6,424 nucleotides of DNA from positions 1 through 6,424 of the forward strand of contig JAATGI010000102.1 in the NCBI GenBank assembly GCA_015654725.1. The letters run 5' to 3'. The notes under the pieces are model-generated. The model did no database searches, was not told the DNA's origin, and worked only from the letters and a program-made list of their open reading frames with translations. Below are positions 1-4,912 of this stretch, piece after piece. Both the position numbers and the translations under genes were made by a program. Within the stretch, counting starts at the first letter, position 1, and every line of letters starts with the position of its first letter. Source of the DNA: Rhodospirillales bacterium (lineage in GTDB: Bacteria; Pseudomonadota; Alphaproteobacteria; ATCC43930; CGMCC-115725).

Positions 1-83
1 ACCAGCGATTTGAGTTTGCGCCAATTCGCGGCGACGGCATCGAGATCGACGTCCAGGATCGAGTCGAATCCGTCGTCTCGCAC
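1..83 (-). CDS. alr: Alanine racemase, N-terminal fragment (runs off left edge)
   Basis: Alr is the PLP-dependent enzyme that interconverts L- and D-alanine for peptidoglycan synthesis. Only the first 27 full codons are present. Reading leftward from a GTG at 83-81, the protein contains LDVDLDAVAANWRKLKSL at about residues 10-27. This matches the opening beta strand and helix of the family (pattern xxIDLDAIxxNxRxL) that precede the PLP-lysine motif. That motif (VKADAYG in the family) would lie just outside the window, so the catalytic residues cannot be checked. The gene begins 10 nt after the dnaB stop, and dnaB followed by alr is a familiar alphaproteobacterial order, so co-transcription is likely. 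The GTG start is the best candidate, because no ATG is available. A weak TGAG about 9 nt upstream could serve as ribosome binding site. The frame stays open upstream into dnaB, so the exact start is less certain than the identity. Confidence 0.75.
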   Translation of the reverse strand, partial: MRDDGFDSILDVDLDAVAANWRKLKSL

Positions 84-93
84 GGACGGGCGC

Positions 94-1623
94 TCAGTAC
101 CGCTCTTCGGGTAGCCGGTCGTCCGCGGCAAGATTGTCGAACTTGGTGGTGTTGGTGTCGAAGCGCAGCTTGATGGTTCCGATCGGCCCGTGACGTTGCT
201 TGGCGATGATAATATCGGCCTGGTCGTGAATCTCTTGGAAATGGGCGAACCAGCTGTCGTAGCGCTTCTGGAATTTCGCCTCGTCTTCCTCGGGCGTCTT
301 TTTCGGCGTGGCGCGCTCGCCATGATAATATTCGTCGCGATAGATGAACATCACGACGTCGGCGTCTTGCTCGATCGACCCCGATTCGCGCAAATCCGAC
401 AGCATCGGGCGTTTGTCCTCGCGGCTTTCGACCTGGCGCGATAGTTGCGACAGCGCCAGTACCGGCACGTTCAGCTCCTTTGCCAGCGCCTTCAGGCCGC
501 GGGTGATTTCGGAGACCTCCTGGACGCGGTTGTCGGGGCCATAGCCCTCGCCGCTGCCGCGCAGCAGCTGCAGATAATCGATGACCACGAGATCGAGCCC
601 TTTCGAGCGCTGCAGGCGCCGCGCGCGGGTTCTGAGCGCGCCGATGGTCAGCGCCGGCGTGTCGTCGATATGGAGCGGGATTTCGGCCAAATCCTGGCTC
701 GCCGCGAGGAACTTGTCGAAGTCGTGATGCGAGATCTCGCCGCGGCGGATCTTGTCCGACGATACGCCCGATCGTTCCGAAAGAACGCGCGTCGCCAACT
801 GCTCCGCCGACATTTCCAGCGAAAAGAACGCGACCACCGCGCCATCCTCGGCGACGCGCTTGCCGTCCGGCGCCGTCGCTTCGCGATAGGCGCGCGCGGC
901 GTTGAAGGCGATGTTGGTGGCGAGCGCGGTCTTACCCATCGAGGGCCGGCCCGCCAGCACGATCAGATCGGACGGGTGAAGGCCGCCGAGCTTCTTGTCG
1001 AGATCGACGAAGGCGGTGCCGACGCCCACGGTGCGGCCGGTTTTTTGAAACGCGGCCTGGGCCATGTCAATCGCCTTGGTGTAGGCGGTCTTGAAATCCT
1101 GGAAGCCGCGCTCGTTGAGGCCGGTGGTGGCGAGATCGAACAGCTTTTTCTCCGCCGCCTCGATCTGCGCCATGCCCTCGCGTTCGAGATCGTAGGCATA
1201 GGCGTCGTTGACGGTGTCCTCGCCGATGGCGATGAGCTGGCGGCGCAAATGCAGATCGTAGATGGTGCGGCCGTAATCGGCGGCGTTGATGATCGTCACC
1301 ATCGAGGCCGCGAGCCGCGCCAGATATTGCGCGCCGCCGACATCGGCCAGGGCGCCGTCCTGCTCGAACTGGTTCTTGAGCGTGACCGGATTGGCGATCT
1401 GGGCGCGCTCGATCAGCGTGCGCGCGGCGGCATAGATCCGGCCATGGACCGGCGCCGCGAAATGCTCGGGCAGGAGAAACTCGGCGACTCGGCGGTAAGC
1501 CTCGTTATTGACCAGGATGGCGCCGAGCAGCGCCTGCTCGGCCTCGTTATTTTGAGGCGGCGTGCGGTAATTCGCGTCGCTACCCCGCAGCGGCGTGACG
1601 TTCGACGGCACCGTTTCGACCAT
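94..1623 (-). CDS. dnaB: Replicative DNA helicase DnaB
   Basis: DnaB is the hexameric ATP-driven 5'-3' helicase at the replication fork, loaded at the origin and partnered with primase DnaG. The protein has 509 residues. The N-terminal primase-interacting domain covers about 24-130, the linker about 150-200, and the RecA-like motor 200-495. Visible motifs are Walker A GRPSMGKT (225-232, Lys231), FFSLEM with the likely catalytic Glu270, Walker B VVIDYLQLL (346-354, Asp349), LSQLSRQVE (391-399) and the arginine-finger segment KQRHGPIG (475-482). All are intact and there is no intein. Two insertions relative to E. coli lie at about 245-262 and 436-467, and both resemble other alphaproteobacterial DnaBs. 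The ATG at 1623 gives the expected length, but no clear Shine-Dalgarno sequence precedes it. alr follows after 10 nt. cfa lies 170 nt upstream on the same strand, separated by a hairpin, so read-through and an own promoter are both possible. Confidence 0.97.
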   Translation of the reverse strand: MVETVPSNVTPLRGSDANYRTPPQNNEAEQALLGAILVNNEAYRRVAEFLLPEHFAAPVHGRIYAAARTLIERAQIANPVTLKNQFEQDGALADVGGAQYLARLAASMVTIINAADYGRTIYDLHLRRQLIAIGEDTVNDAYAYDLEREGMAQIEAAEKKLFDLATTGLNERGFQDFKTAYTKAIDMAQAAFQKTGRTVGVGTAFVDLDKKLGGLHPSDLIVLAGRPSMGKTALATNIAFNAARAYREATAPDGKRVAEDGAVVAFFSLEMSAEQLATRVLSERSGVSSDKIRRGEISHHDFDKFLAASQDLAEIPLHIDDTPALTIGALRTRARRLQRSKGLDLVVIDYLQLLRGSGEGYGPDNRVQEVSEITRGLKALAKELNVPVLALSQLSRQVESREDKRPMLSDLRESGSIEQDADVVMFIYRDEYYHGERATPKKTPEEDEAKFQKRYDSWFAHFQEIHDQADIIIAKQRHGPIGTIKLRFDTNTTKFDNLAADDRLPEERY

Positions 1624-1707
1624 GACAGCGATGTTACCAAGTTGCGCGCGTCAACGGCAGACCGAATCCGCGACCGTCATTGGTCGAGTCATGAGGAACA
1701 TGGGGAT

Positions 1708-1715
1708 AAATATTT
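1708..1715. other. A/T-only palindrome (AAATATTT) upstream of dnaB
   Basis: The 170-nt gap between dnaB (start 1623) and cfa (stop 1794) is GC-rich except for an A/T island at 1706-1716 containing the palindrome AAATATTT. It lies about 85-90 nt upstream of the dnaB ATG. Read on the minus strand, TATTTA (1712-1707) could be a -10 element, but the matching -35 position holds GGCGGC, so no full promoter can be claimed. It could also be a protein-binding site. Apart from this island, the hairpin nearer cfa and a TTGACG close to the ATG, I see nothing in the gap. Confidence 0.2.
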
Positions 1716-1745
1716 TCCTCGCGCGGACCGCCGCCCCACCGGCCT

Positions 1746-1789
1746 GGCCCGCGCAAGCAGGGTTGGCGTGGCGGCTGCGAGCGCGGGCC
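1746..1789 (-). terminator. Stem-loop just after cfa, candidate terminator or attenuator
   Basis: The arms GGCCCGCGC (1746-1754) and GCGCGGGCC (1781-1789) are perfect reverse complements. A 2x2 internal loop is followed by an inner stem GCAG/CTGC (1757-1760 with 1775-1778), closing a 14-nt loop. The structure begins 4 nt after the cfa TAA. No T-tract follows it on the minus strand, so it is not a classic intrinsic terminator. It may protect the cfa mRNA 3' end, reduce read-through into dnaB, or act with Rho. Confidence 0.4.
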
Positions 1790-1793
1790 GAGA

Positions 1794-3044
1794 TTAAGCC
1801 GCGCGCTCCGCCGCGTGCGGCGCAACATGGGCGCGCTCCCAATCGATCATGTAATCGCGGGTGAGCGGCACGGCATCGACCTGTTTCGCCAGCTGCATCT
1901 GGAAATTGAGATGCCCGCCCCAACGGAACGCGACCTCGGAACCGGCGAGGTAGAATTCCCACATCCGGCAGAAGCGCTCGTCATAAAGCGCCTTGATGCG
2001 GTCGCGATTGGCGTGGAAGCGCGCGCGCCATTCCTTCAGGGTCTCGGCGTAGTGCAGCCGCAGGATCTCGATATCGGTGATCCACAAGCCGACCCTCTCG
2101 ACCACCGGCACAACTTCGGACAGGGACGGCGAATAGCCGCCGGGAAAAATATATTTCCTCAGCCAGGGATTGGTCGTGGCCGGCCCGTCCATGCGCCCGA
2201 TCGAATGGAGCAACGCGACGCCGTCTTCGGTCAACAGCGCCTTCACCTTGCGGAAGAAGGCGTTGTAATGCACGACGCCGACATGCTCGAACATCCCGAC
2301 CGAGACGATACGGTCGTATGTCGCGGTTTCCTCGCGATAGTCCCTGAGCGCGAACTTGACGCGGTCGGATACCCCCGCCGCCGCCGCCCGCCGCTCCGCC
2401 ACCTTGAGCTGCTCGACCGAGAGCGTCAGGCCGGTGACCGACACGGCGGCCTCCTTGGCGAGATAGATCGCCAAGCCGCCCCAGCCGCAGCCGATATCGA
2501 GCACCTTCTGTCCCGGTTTCAGCAACAATTTCGAGGCGAGATGGCGCTTCTTGTTGGCCTGCGCTTCCTCGAGCGAAATGCCGGGTTCGGGGAAATAGGC
2601 ACAGGAATATTGCCGGTCGAGATCGAGAAACAGATCGTAGAGCGTGTCGGAGAGGTCGTAATGATGCGCGACGTTCTTCCGCGCCGTGCCGAGCGGGTTG
2701 TATTGCTGGAACATGCGAAAGGCGAGGCCGAAGCCGTTCATGATCGGGGTGACGATGCTGGTCGGCGCGAGCGCCAGATTCTCGCTGAGGAACGCCAGCA
2801 GGTCGTAGGCGCTGCCGCCGTCCTCGATGGTGAGCGAGCCATCCATATAGGCCTCGCCGACATAAAGCCGCGGATTGACGAACAACCTGCGTTCCACCTT
2901 CTCGTCATGGAGCTTGATTGTAACCGTGGCGCCTGGAGTGCCGGAGAACGCGTGAACCGCGCCGCGCGCGTCGATCACGCGCAGCGTCCCCTTGGTCACG
3001 AGACGACGAAGCAGAAATCCCAACAACATCGGCGCCGCCCCCAA
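1794..3044 (-). CDS. cfa: Cyclopropane-fatty-acyl-phospholipid synthase
   Basis: Cfa transfers a methylene group from S-adenosylmethionine to the cis double bond of unsaturated acyl chains in membrane phospholipids. This modification is typical of stationary phase and acid or solvent stress. The protein has 416 residues: an N-terminal lipid-binding domain (about 1-110) and a class I methyltransferase domain with SAM motif VLDIGCGWGG (181-190). Residues corresponding to the E. coli active site are all visible: Cys148 in YSCAYF, Glu253 in MFEHVG, His280 and Ile282 in HSIGR, and Tyr332 in HYAETL. The PGGYSPS segment (301-307) is also conserved in the family. The start is TTG at 3044, chosen because AAAAGGA lies 5 nt upstream. 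An ATG five codons later (3029) has only a G-rich stretch upstream. The gene diverges from era across 110 nt and has its own promoter candidate. It is unrelated in pathway to dnaB downstream. Confidence 0.93.
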   Translation of the reverse strand: MGAAPMLLGFLLRRLVTKGTLRVIDARGAVHAFSGTPGATVTIKLHDEKVERRLFVNPRLYVGEAYMDGSLTIEDGGSAYDLLAFLSENLALAPTSIVTPIMNGFGLAFRMFQQYNPLGTARKNVAHHYDLSDTLYDLFLDLDRQYSCAYFPEPGISLEEAQANKKRHLASKLLLKPGQKVLDIGCGWGGLAIYLAKEAAVSVTGLTLSVEQLKVAERRAAAAGVSDRVKFALRDYREETATYDRIVSVGMFEHVGVVHYNAFFRKVKALLTEDGVALLHSIGRMDGPATTNPWLRKYIFPGGYSPSLSEVVPVVERVGLWITDIEILRLHYAETLKEWRARFHANRDRIKALYDERFCRMWEFYLAGSEVAFRWGGHLNFQMQLAKQVDAVPLTRDYMIDWERAHVAPHAAERAA

Positions 3045-3049
3045 GTCGG

Positions 3050-3056
3050 TCCTTTT
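3050..3056 (-). promoter_or_regulatory. Shine-Dalgarno sequence deciding the cfa TTG start
   Basis: On the minus strand AAAAGGA is followed by the 5-nt spacer CCGAC and then TTG (3044-3042). This is the clearest ribosome binding site in the window. It supports the rare TTG start over the ATG at 3029, which would place the site 20 nt away. Confidence 0.6.
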
Positions 3057-3064
3057 ACCGCCGT

Positions 3065-3094
3065 ACTATCGAACATCGGCTGGGTTTGTGACAA
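3065..3094 (-). promoter_or_regulatory. Candidate promoter of cfa
   Basis: The minus strand reads TTGTCA (3094-3089, 5 of 6 against TTGACA), an 18-nt spacer, then GATAGT (3070-3065, 4 of 6 against TATAAT). The predicted start site near 3058 gives a short leader of about 14 nt that just includes the AAAAGGA site. This is pattern matching only. Confidence 0.45.
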
Positions 3095-3114
3095 GGGTCC
3101 GTCGCCGGTCCAGT

Positions 3115-3138
3115 CTGGCCTTGCTTTGCCCGGGCCAG
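3115..3138. repeat. Inverted repeat CTGGCC-N12-GGCCAG upstream of era
   Basis: CTGGCC (3115-3120) and GGCCAG (3133-3138) are perfect reverse complements separated by 12 nt. A second small dyad, CCAG-T-CTGG (3110-3118), overlaps the left arm. They lie in the cfa-era divergent region and overlap the weak -35 proposed for era, so they could be an operator or an RNA hairpin. In GC-rich DNA, six-base arms can arise by chance. Confidence 0.2.
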
Positions 3139-3148
3139 GGCCTAGTTT
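3121..3148 (+). promoter_or_regulatory. Weak candidate promoter of era, implying a leaderless transcript
   Basis: TTGCTT (3121-3126) and TAGTTT (3143-3148) are spaced by 16 nt, each matching 3 of 6 consensus bases. A start site 7 nt after the -10 falls on the A of the era ATG at 3155. This fits the lack of a usable Shine-Dalgarno site, because the only purine run (GAGGG, 3149-3153) ends 1 nt before the ATG. The match is weak. Confidence 0.25.
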
Positions 3149-3154
3149 GAGGGC

Positions 3155-4048
3155 ATGACCCGACGCTGTGGCTTCGTCGCCATTTTGGGCGCGCCCAATG
3201 CCGGCAAATCGACGCTCCTGAATCGGCTGCTGGGCACCAAGCTGTCCATCGTCACGCCCAAAGCGCAGACGACGCGGCGGCGCGTACTCGGCATTCTGAT
3301 CGAGGGCGAGACCCAGATGATCCTGGTCGATACGCCCGGCATTTTCGCCCCGCGCCGCAAGCTCGACCGCGCCATGATCGGCGCCGCCTGGACCGGCGCG
3401 GGCGATGCCGATCTGGTAGCGGCCCTAATCGATGGCGAGCGCGGCATCGATGAAGACACCCAACGCGTGCTCGACGGTCTCGCCGCCCACAAGCCGCGTG
3501 CCGTCGCGGTCCTAAACAAGGTCGATCTCGTGGCGAAGGAAACGCTGTTGCCGCTCGCGCAGCGGCTCCATGAGACCGGCTTGTTCTCGGCCGTCATGAT
3601 GATTTCGGCGTTGACCGGCGACGGCGTCGAGGATTTGAAGCGGCTCCTCGCCGCGAGCATGCCCGAAAGCCCGTGGCTTTATCCCGAGGACCAACTGACC
3701 GATTTGTCCGAGCGCCTGATCGCGGCCGAGATCACGCGCGAGCGGCTGTTTCTCGAACTGCGCCAGGAACTGCCTTATGCCAGCATGGTCGAGACCGATC
3801 TGTGGCGCGAGCAAAAGGATGGCAGCGTGCGCATCGAGCAGACCATTCATGTCGAGCGCGACAGCCAGAAACCGATCGTGCTCGGCAAGGGCGGCCGCCA
3901 GATCAAGCGCATCGGCGAATTGGCGCGCGCCGAGATGGAGCGGTTTCTCGGCCGCCGCGTGCATCTCTTCTTGTTCGTGCGGGTGAGCGAAGGCTGGGCC
4001 GAGGACCGCGCGCGCTACGCCGACATGGGATTGGATTACGAGAGCTGA
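3155..4048 (+). CDS. era: GTPase Era (30S ribosome assembly)
   Basis: Era is an essential GTPase that binds the 3' end of 16S rRNA and assists 30S maturation. The protein has 297 residues, normal for the family. The GTPase domain shows G1 GAPNAGKS (12-19), the Era-type switch region with QTTRRR (38-43), G3 DTPG (59-62), G4 NKVD (121-124) and G5 SAL (151-153). The C-terminal KH domain has the signature IVLGKGG (241-247) followed by RQIKRIG. All key residues are present. The start is fixed by an in-frame TAG at 3143-3145, which makes the ATG at 3155 the first possible ATG, and the N-terminus agrees with the family. No well-spaced Shine-Dalgarno site is present. recO follows after 4 nt, so the two are almost certainly co-transcribed. 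The common partner rnc (RNase III) is not upstream. The divergent gene cfa is there instead. Confidence 0.97.
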   Translation: MTRRCGFVAILGAPNAGKSTLLNRLLGTKLSIVTPKAQTTRRRVLGILIEGETQMILVDTPGIFAPRRKLDRAMIGAAWTGAGDADLVAALIDGERGIDEDTQRVLDGLAAHKPRAVAVLNKVDLVAKETLLPLAQRLHETGLFSAVMMISALTGDGVEDLKRLLAASMPESPWLYPEDQLTDLSERLIAAEITRERLFLELRQELPYASMVETDLWREQKDGSVRIEQTIHVERDSQKPIVLGKGGRQIKRIGELARAEMERFLGRRVHLFLFVRVSEGWAEDRARYADMGLDYES

Positions 4049-4052
4049 CGCG

Positions 4053-4778
4053 ATGCACTGGCGTGACACCGGCATCGTTCTCTCGGCCCGGCGGCATGGC
4101 GAGCGCGCGCTTCTGTTGCGCGTGCTGACTAGCGAACACGGCCGGCATGCCGGCCTCGTCAGGAACGGGCAGGGGCCGAGGCAGCGCGGCCGTTATGAAA
4201 TCGGCAACCAGCTCGATGTCACCTGGCGCGCGCGGCTCTCCGAGCATCTCGGCACCTTCGCGGCCGAGCTTGATAAGAGTCACGCCTCGCGCTTTCTCGA
4301 CGATCCGGCGCGGCTCGCGGCGCTCGCCTCGGCGGCGGCGCTGGCCGACGCGACGTTGCCCGACCGCGAGCCGCATCCGCGCGCCTATCGCGGCATGCTC
4401 GATCTCGTTGATGCGCTCGAAGCCGATCGCGGCTGGGCGCCGCTCTATGTGCGTTGGGAACTCGATCTGTTGGCGGAACTCGGCTTCGGCCTCGATCTCG
4501 CGCGTTGCGCCGCCACGGGACGCAACGACGATCTGATCTATGTCTCGCCGCGTTCGGGACAGGCGGTGTCGGCGAGCGCCGGCGAGCCGTACCGCAACCG
4601 GCTCCTGCCGCTGCCTTCCTTCTTGATCGGCGGCCTGCCGCCGACGCTCGCCGACCTTGCCGACGGCCTCGCCCTGACCGGCTTTTTCCTCGAACGACGG
4701 GTGGTGACGCCGCACGACCGGAAAATGCCGGCGGCACGGGCGCGCTTCGTTGAAACGGTCAAACGAATGGCCATATAG
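4053..4778 (+). CDS. recO: DNA repair protein RecO
   Basis: RecO works with RecR and RecF to displace SSB and load RecA onto gapped single-stranded DNA, and it also anneals complementary strands. The protein has 241 residues, the usual length. The N-terminal OB-fold covers about 1-80 and begins with the family pattern MxWRDTGIVLSxRxHGE. It includes the WRARLSEHLG segment at 58-67. A helical C-terminal part follows, including WELDLLAELGFGLDL (135-149), a single Cys152 where some RecO proteins have a zinc cluster, and the YVSPRSGQAVS segment (163-173). With only this one cysteine in the region, zinc binding is not expected. GAGAG (4040-4044) inside the end of era lies 8 nt before the ATG and is a reasonable ribosome binding site, consistent with translational coupling to era. 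The stop codon overlaps the proposed -35 of the parC promoter. Confidence 0.95.
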   Translation: MHWRDTGIVLSARRHGERALLLRVLTSEHGRHAGLVRNGQGPRQRGRYEIGNQLDVTWRARLSEHLGTFAAELDKSHASRFLDDPARLAALASAAALADATLPDREPHPRAYRGMLDLVDALEADRGWAPLYVRWELDLLAELGFGLDLARCAATGRNDDLIYVSPRSGQAVSASAGEPYRNRLLPLPSFLIGGLPPTLADLADGLALTGFFLERRVVTPHDRKMPAARARFVETVKRMAI

Positions 4779-4804
4779 ACGGAGTTCTCTTTTTGTTCTA
4801 GAAT
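4776..4804 (+). promoter_or_regulatory. Candidate promoter of parC
   Basis: TAGACG (4776-4781) and TAGAAT (4799-4804, 5 of 6 against TATAAT) are spaced by 17 nt. The extended forms also fit the Caulobacter housekeeping consensus TTGACGS-N10-14-GCTANAWC: TAGACGG matches 6 of 7, the gap is 14, and TCTAGAAT agrees at most positions. The -35 overlaps the recO stop. The predicted start near 4811 gives a leader of about 100 nt. TTCTAGAA (4796-4803) is also a perfect 8-base palindrome. Confidence 0.5.
4784..4798 (+). promoter_or_regulatory. LexA (SOS) box of alphaproteobacterial type, GTTC-N7-GTTC
   Basis: GTTC (4784-4787), seven pyrimidines TCTTTTT (4788-4794), then GTTC (4795-4798). LexA of alphaproteobacteria is known to bind the direct repeat GTTC-N7-GTTC. 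The site fills the spacer of the parC promoter and abuts its -10, the right place for repression. Scanning the window by eye on both strands, I found no other copy of this spacing. Confidence 0.6.
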
Positions 4805-4811
4805 GACTTTT

Positions 4812-4863
4812 CGGCGAATCAAGGTATGGAGACCGCATTAACCATTTGGCTGCTGATTCGCTG
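4812..4863 (+). other. Long-range stem in the parC leader (alternative fold)
   Basis: Bases 4812-4821 (CGGCGAATCA) can pair with 4854-4863 (TGATTCGCTG). This gives ten consecutive pairs including one G-U, closing a 32-nt loop. Inside the loop ATGG (4826-4829) can pair with CCAT (4842-4845). The right arm shares bases 4857-4863 with the hairpin at 4857-4876, so the two structures exclude each other. Confidence 0.35.
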
Positions 4864-4903
4864 CACAAGCAGCGAACGGCCGAGACGATCGATCTGGGGA
4901 TAG
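4826..4903 (+). other. Possible 25-codon leader ORF upstream of parC
   Basis: An ATG at 4826 opens 25 codons ending at TAG 4901-4903, 9 nt before the parC ATG. The peptide starts METALTIWLLIRC and becomes Arg-rich and Ser-rich. AAGG (4821-4824) is too close to the ATG to be a good ribosome binding site. The ORF spans both leader hairpins, so translating it would affect folding, but nothing here proves it is translated. Confidence 0.15.
4857..4876 (+). other. Perfect hairpin in the parC leader
   Basis: TTCGCTGC (4857-4864) and GCAGCGAA (4869-4876) form a perfect 8-bp stem with the 4-nt loop ACAA. No T-tract follows, so it is not a standard terminator. It lies 36 nt before the parC ATG, inside the predicted 5' leader, and competes with the long-range stem at 4812-4863. 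Confidence 0.5.
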
Positions 4904-4912
4904 TAGCTCGCG

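Noticed and set aside
1671..1686. Small hairpin CGACC-GTCATT-GGTCG upstream of dnaB
   Set aside because: Only 5 bp with no adjacent element, so expected by chance in this composition.
1651..1704. 16-codon minus-strand ORF (starts MFLMTRP) between cfa and dnaB
   Set aside because: Very short, GAGGA is 13 or more nt from its ATG, and nothing suggests conservation.
445..1797. 450-codon plus-strand ORF opposite dnaB
   Set aside because: It is the antisense shadow of dnaB in GC-rich DNA, Arg/Ala-rich with no recognisable domain, while dnaB has all helicase motifs.
1815..3158. 447-codon plus-strand ORF opposite cfa
   Set aside because: Low-complexity antisense frame of cfa. It also runs into the start of era and shows no family motif.
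4767..4774. Palindrome ATGGCCAT at the end of recO
   Set aside because: It lies within the recO coding sequence, has no loop, and is probably a by-product of the codons.
4788..4794. Pyrimidine run TCTTTTT read as the T-tract of a recO terminator
   Set aside because: No stem precedes it, and the GTTC repeats on both sides explain it better as the spacer of a LexA box.
3903..4868. 321-codon minus-strand ORF opposite recO and the end of era
   Set aside because: Antisense shadow spanning two well-supported genes and the parC promoter, with Arg-rich composition typical of such frames.
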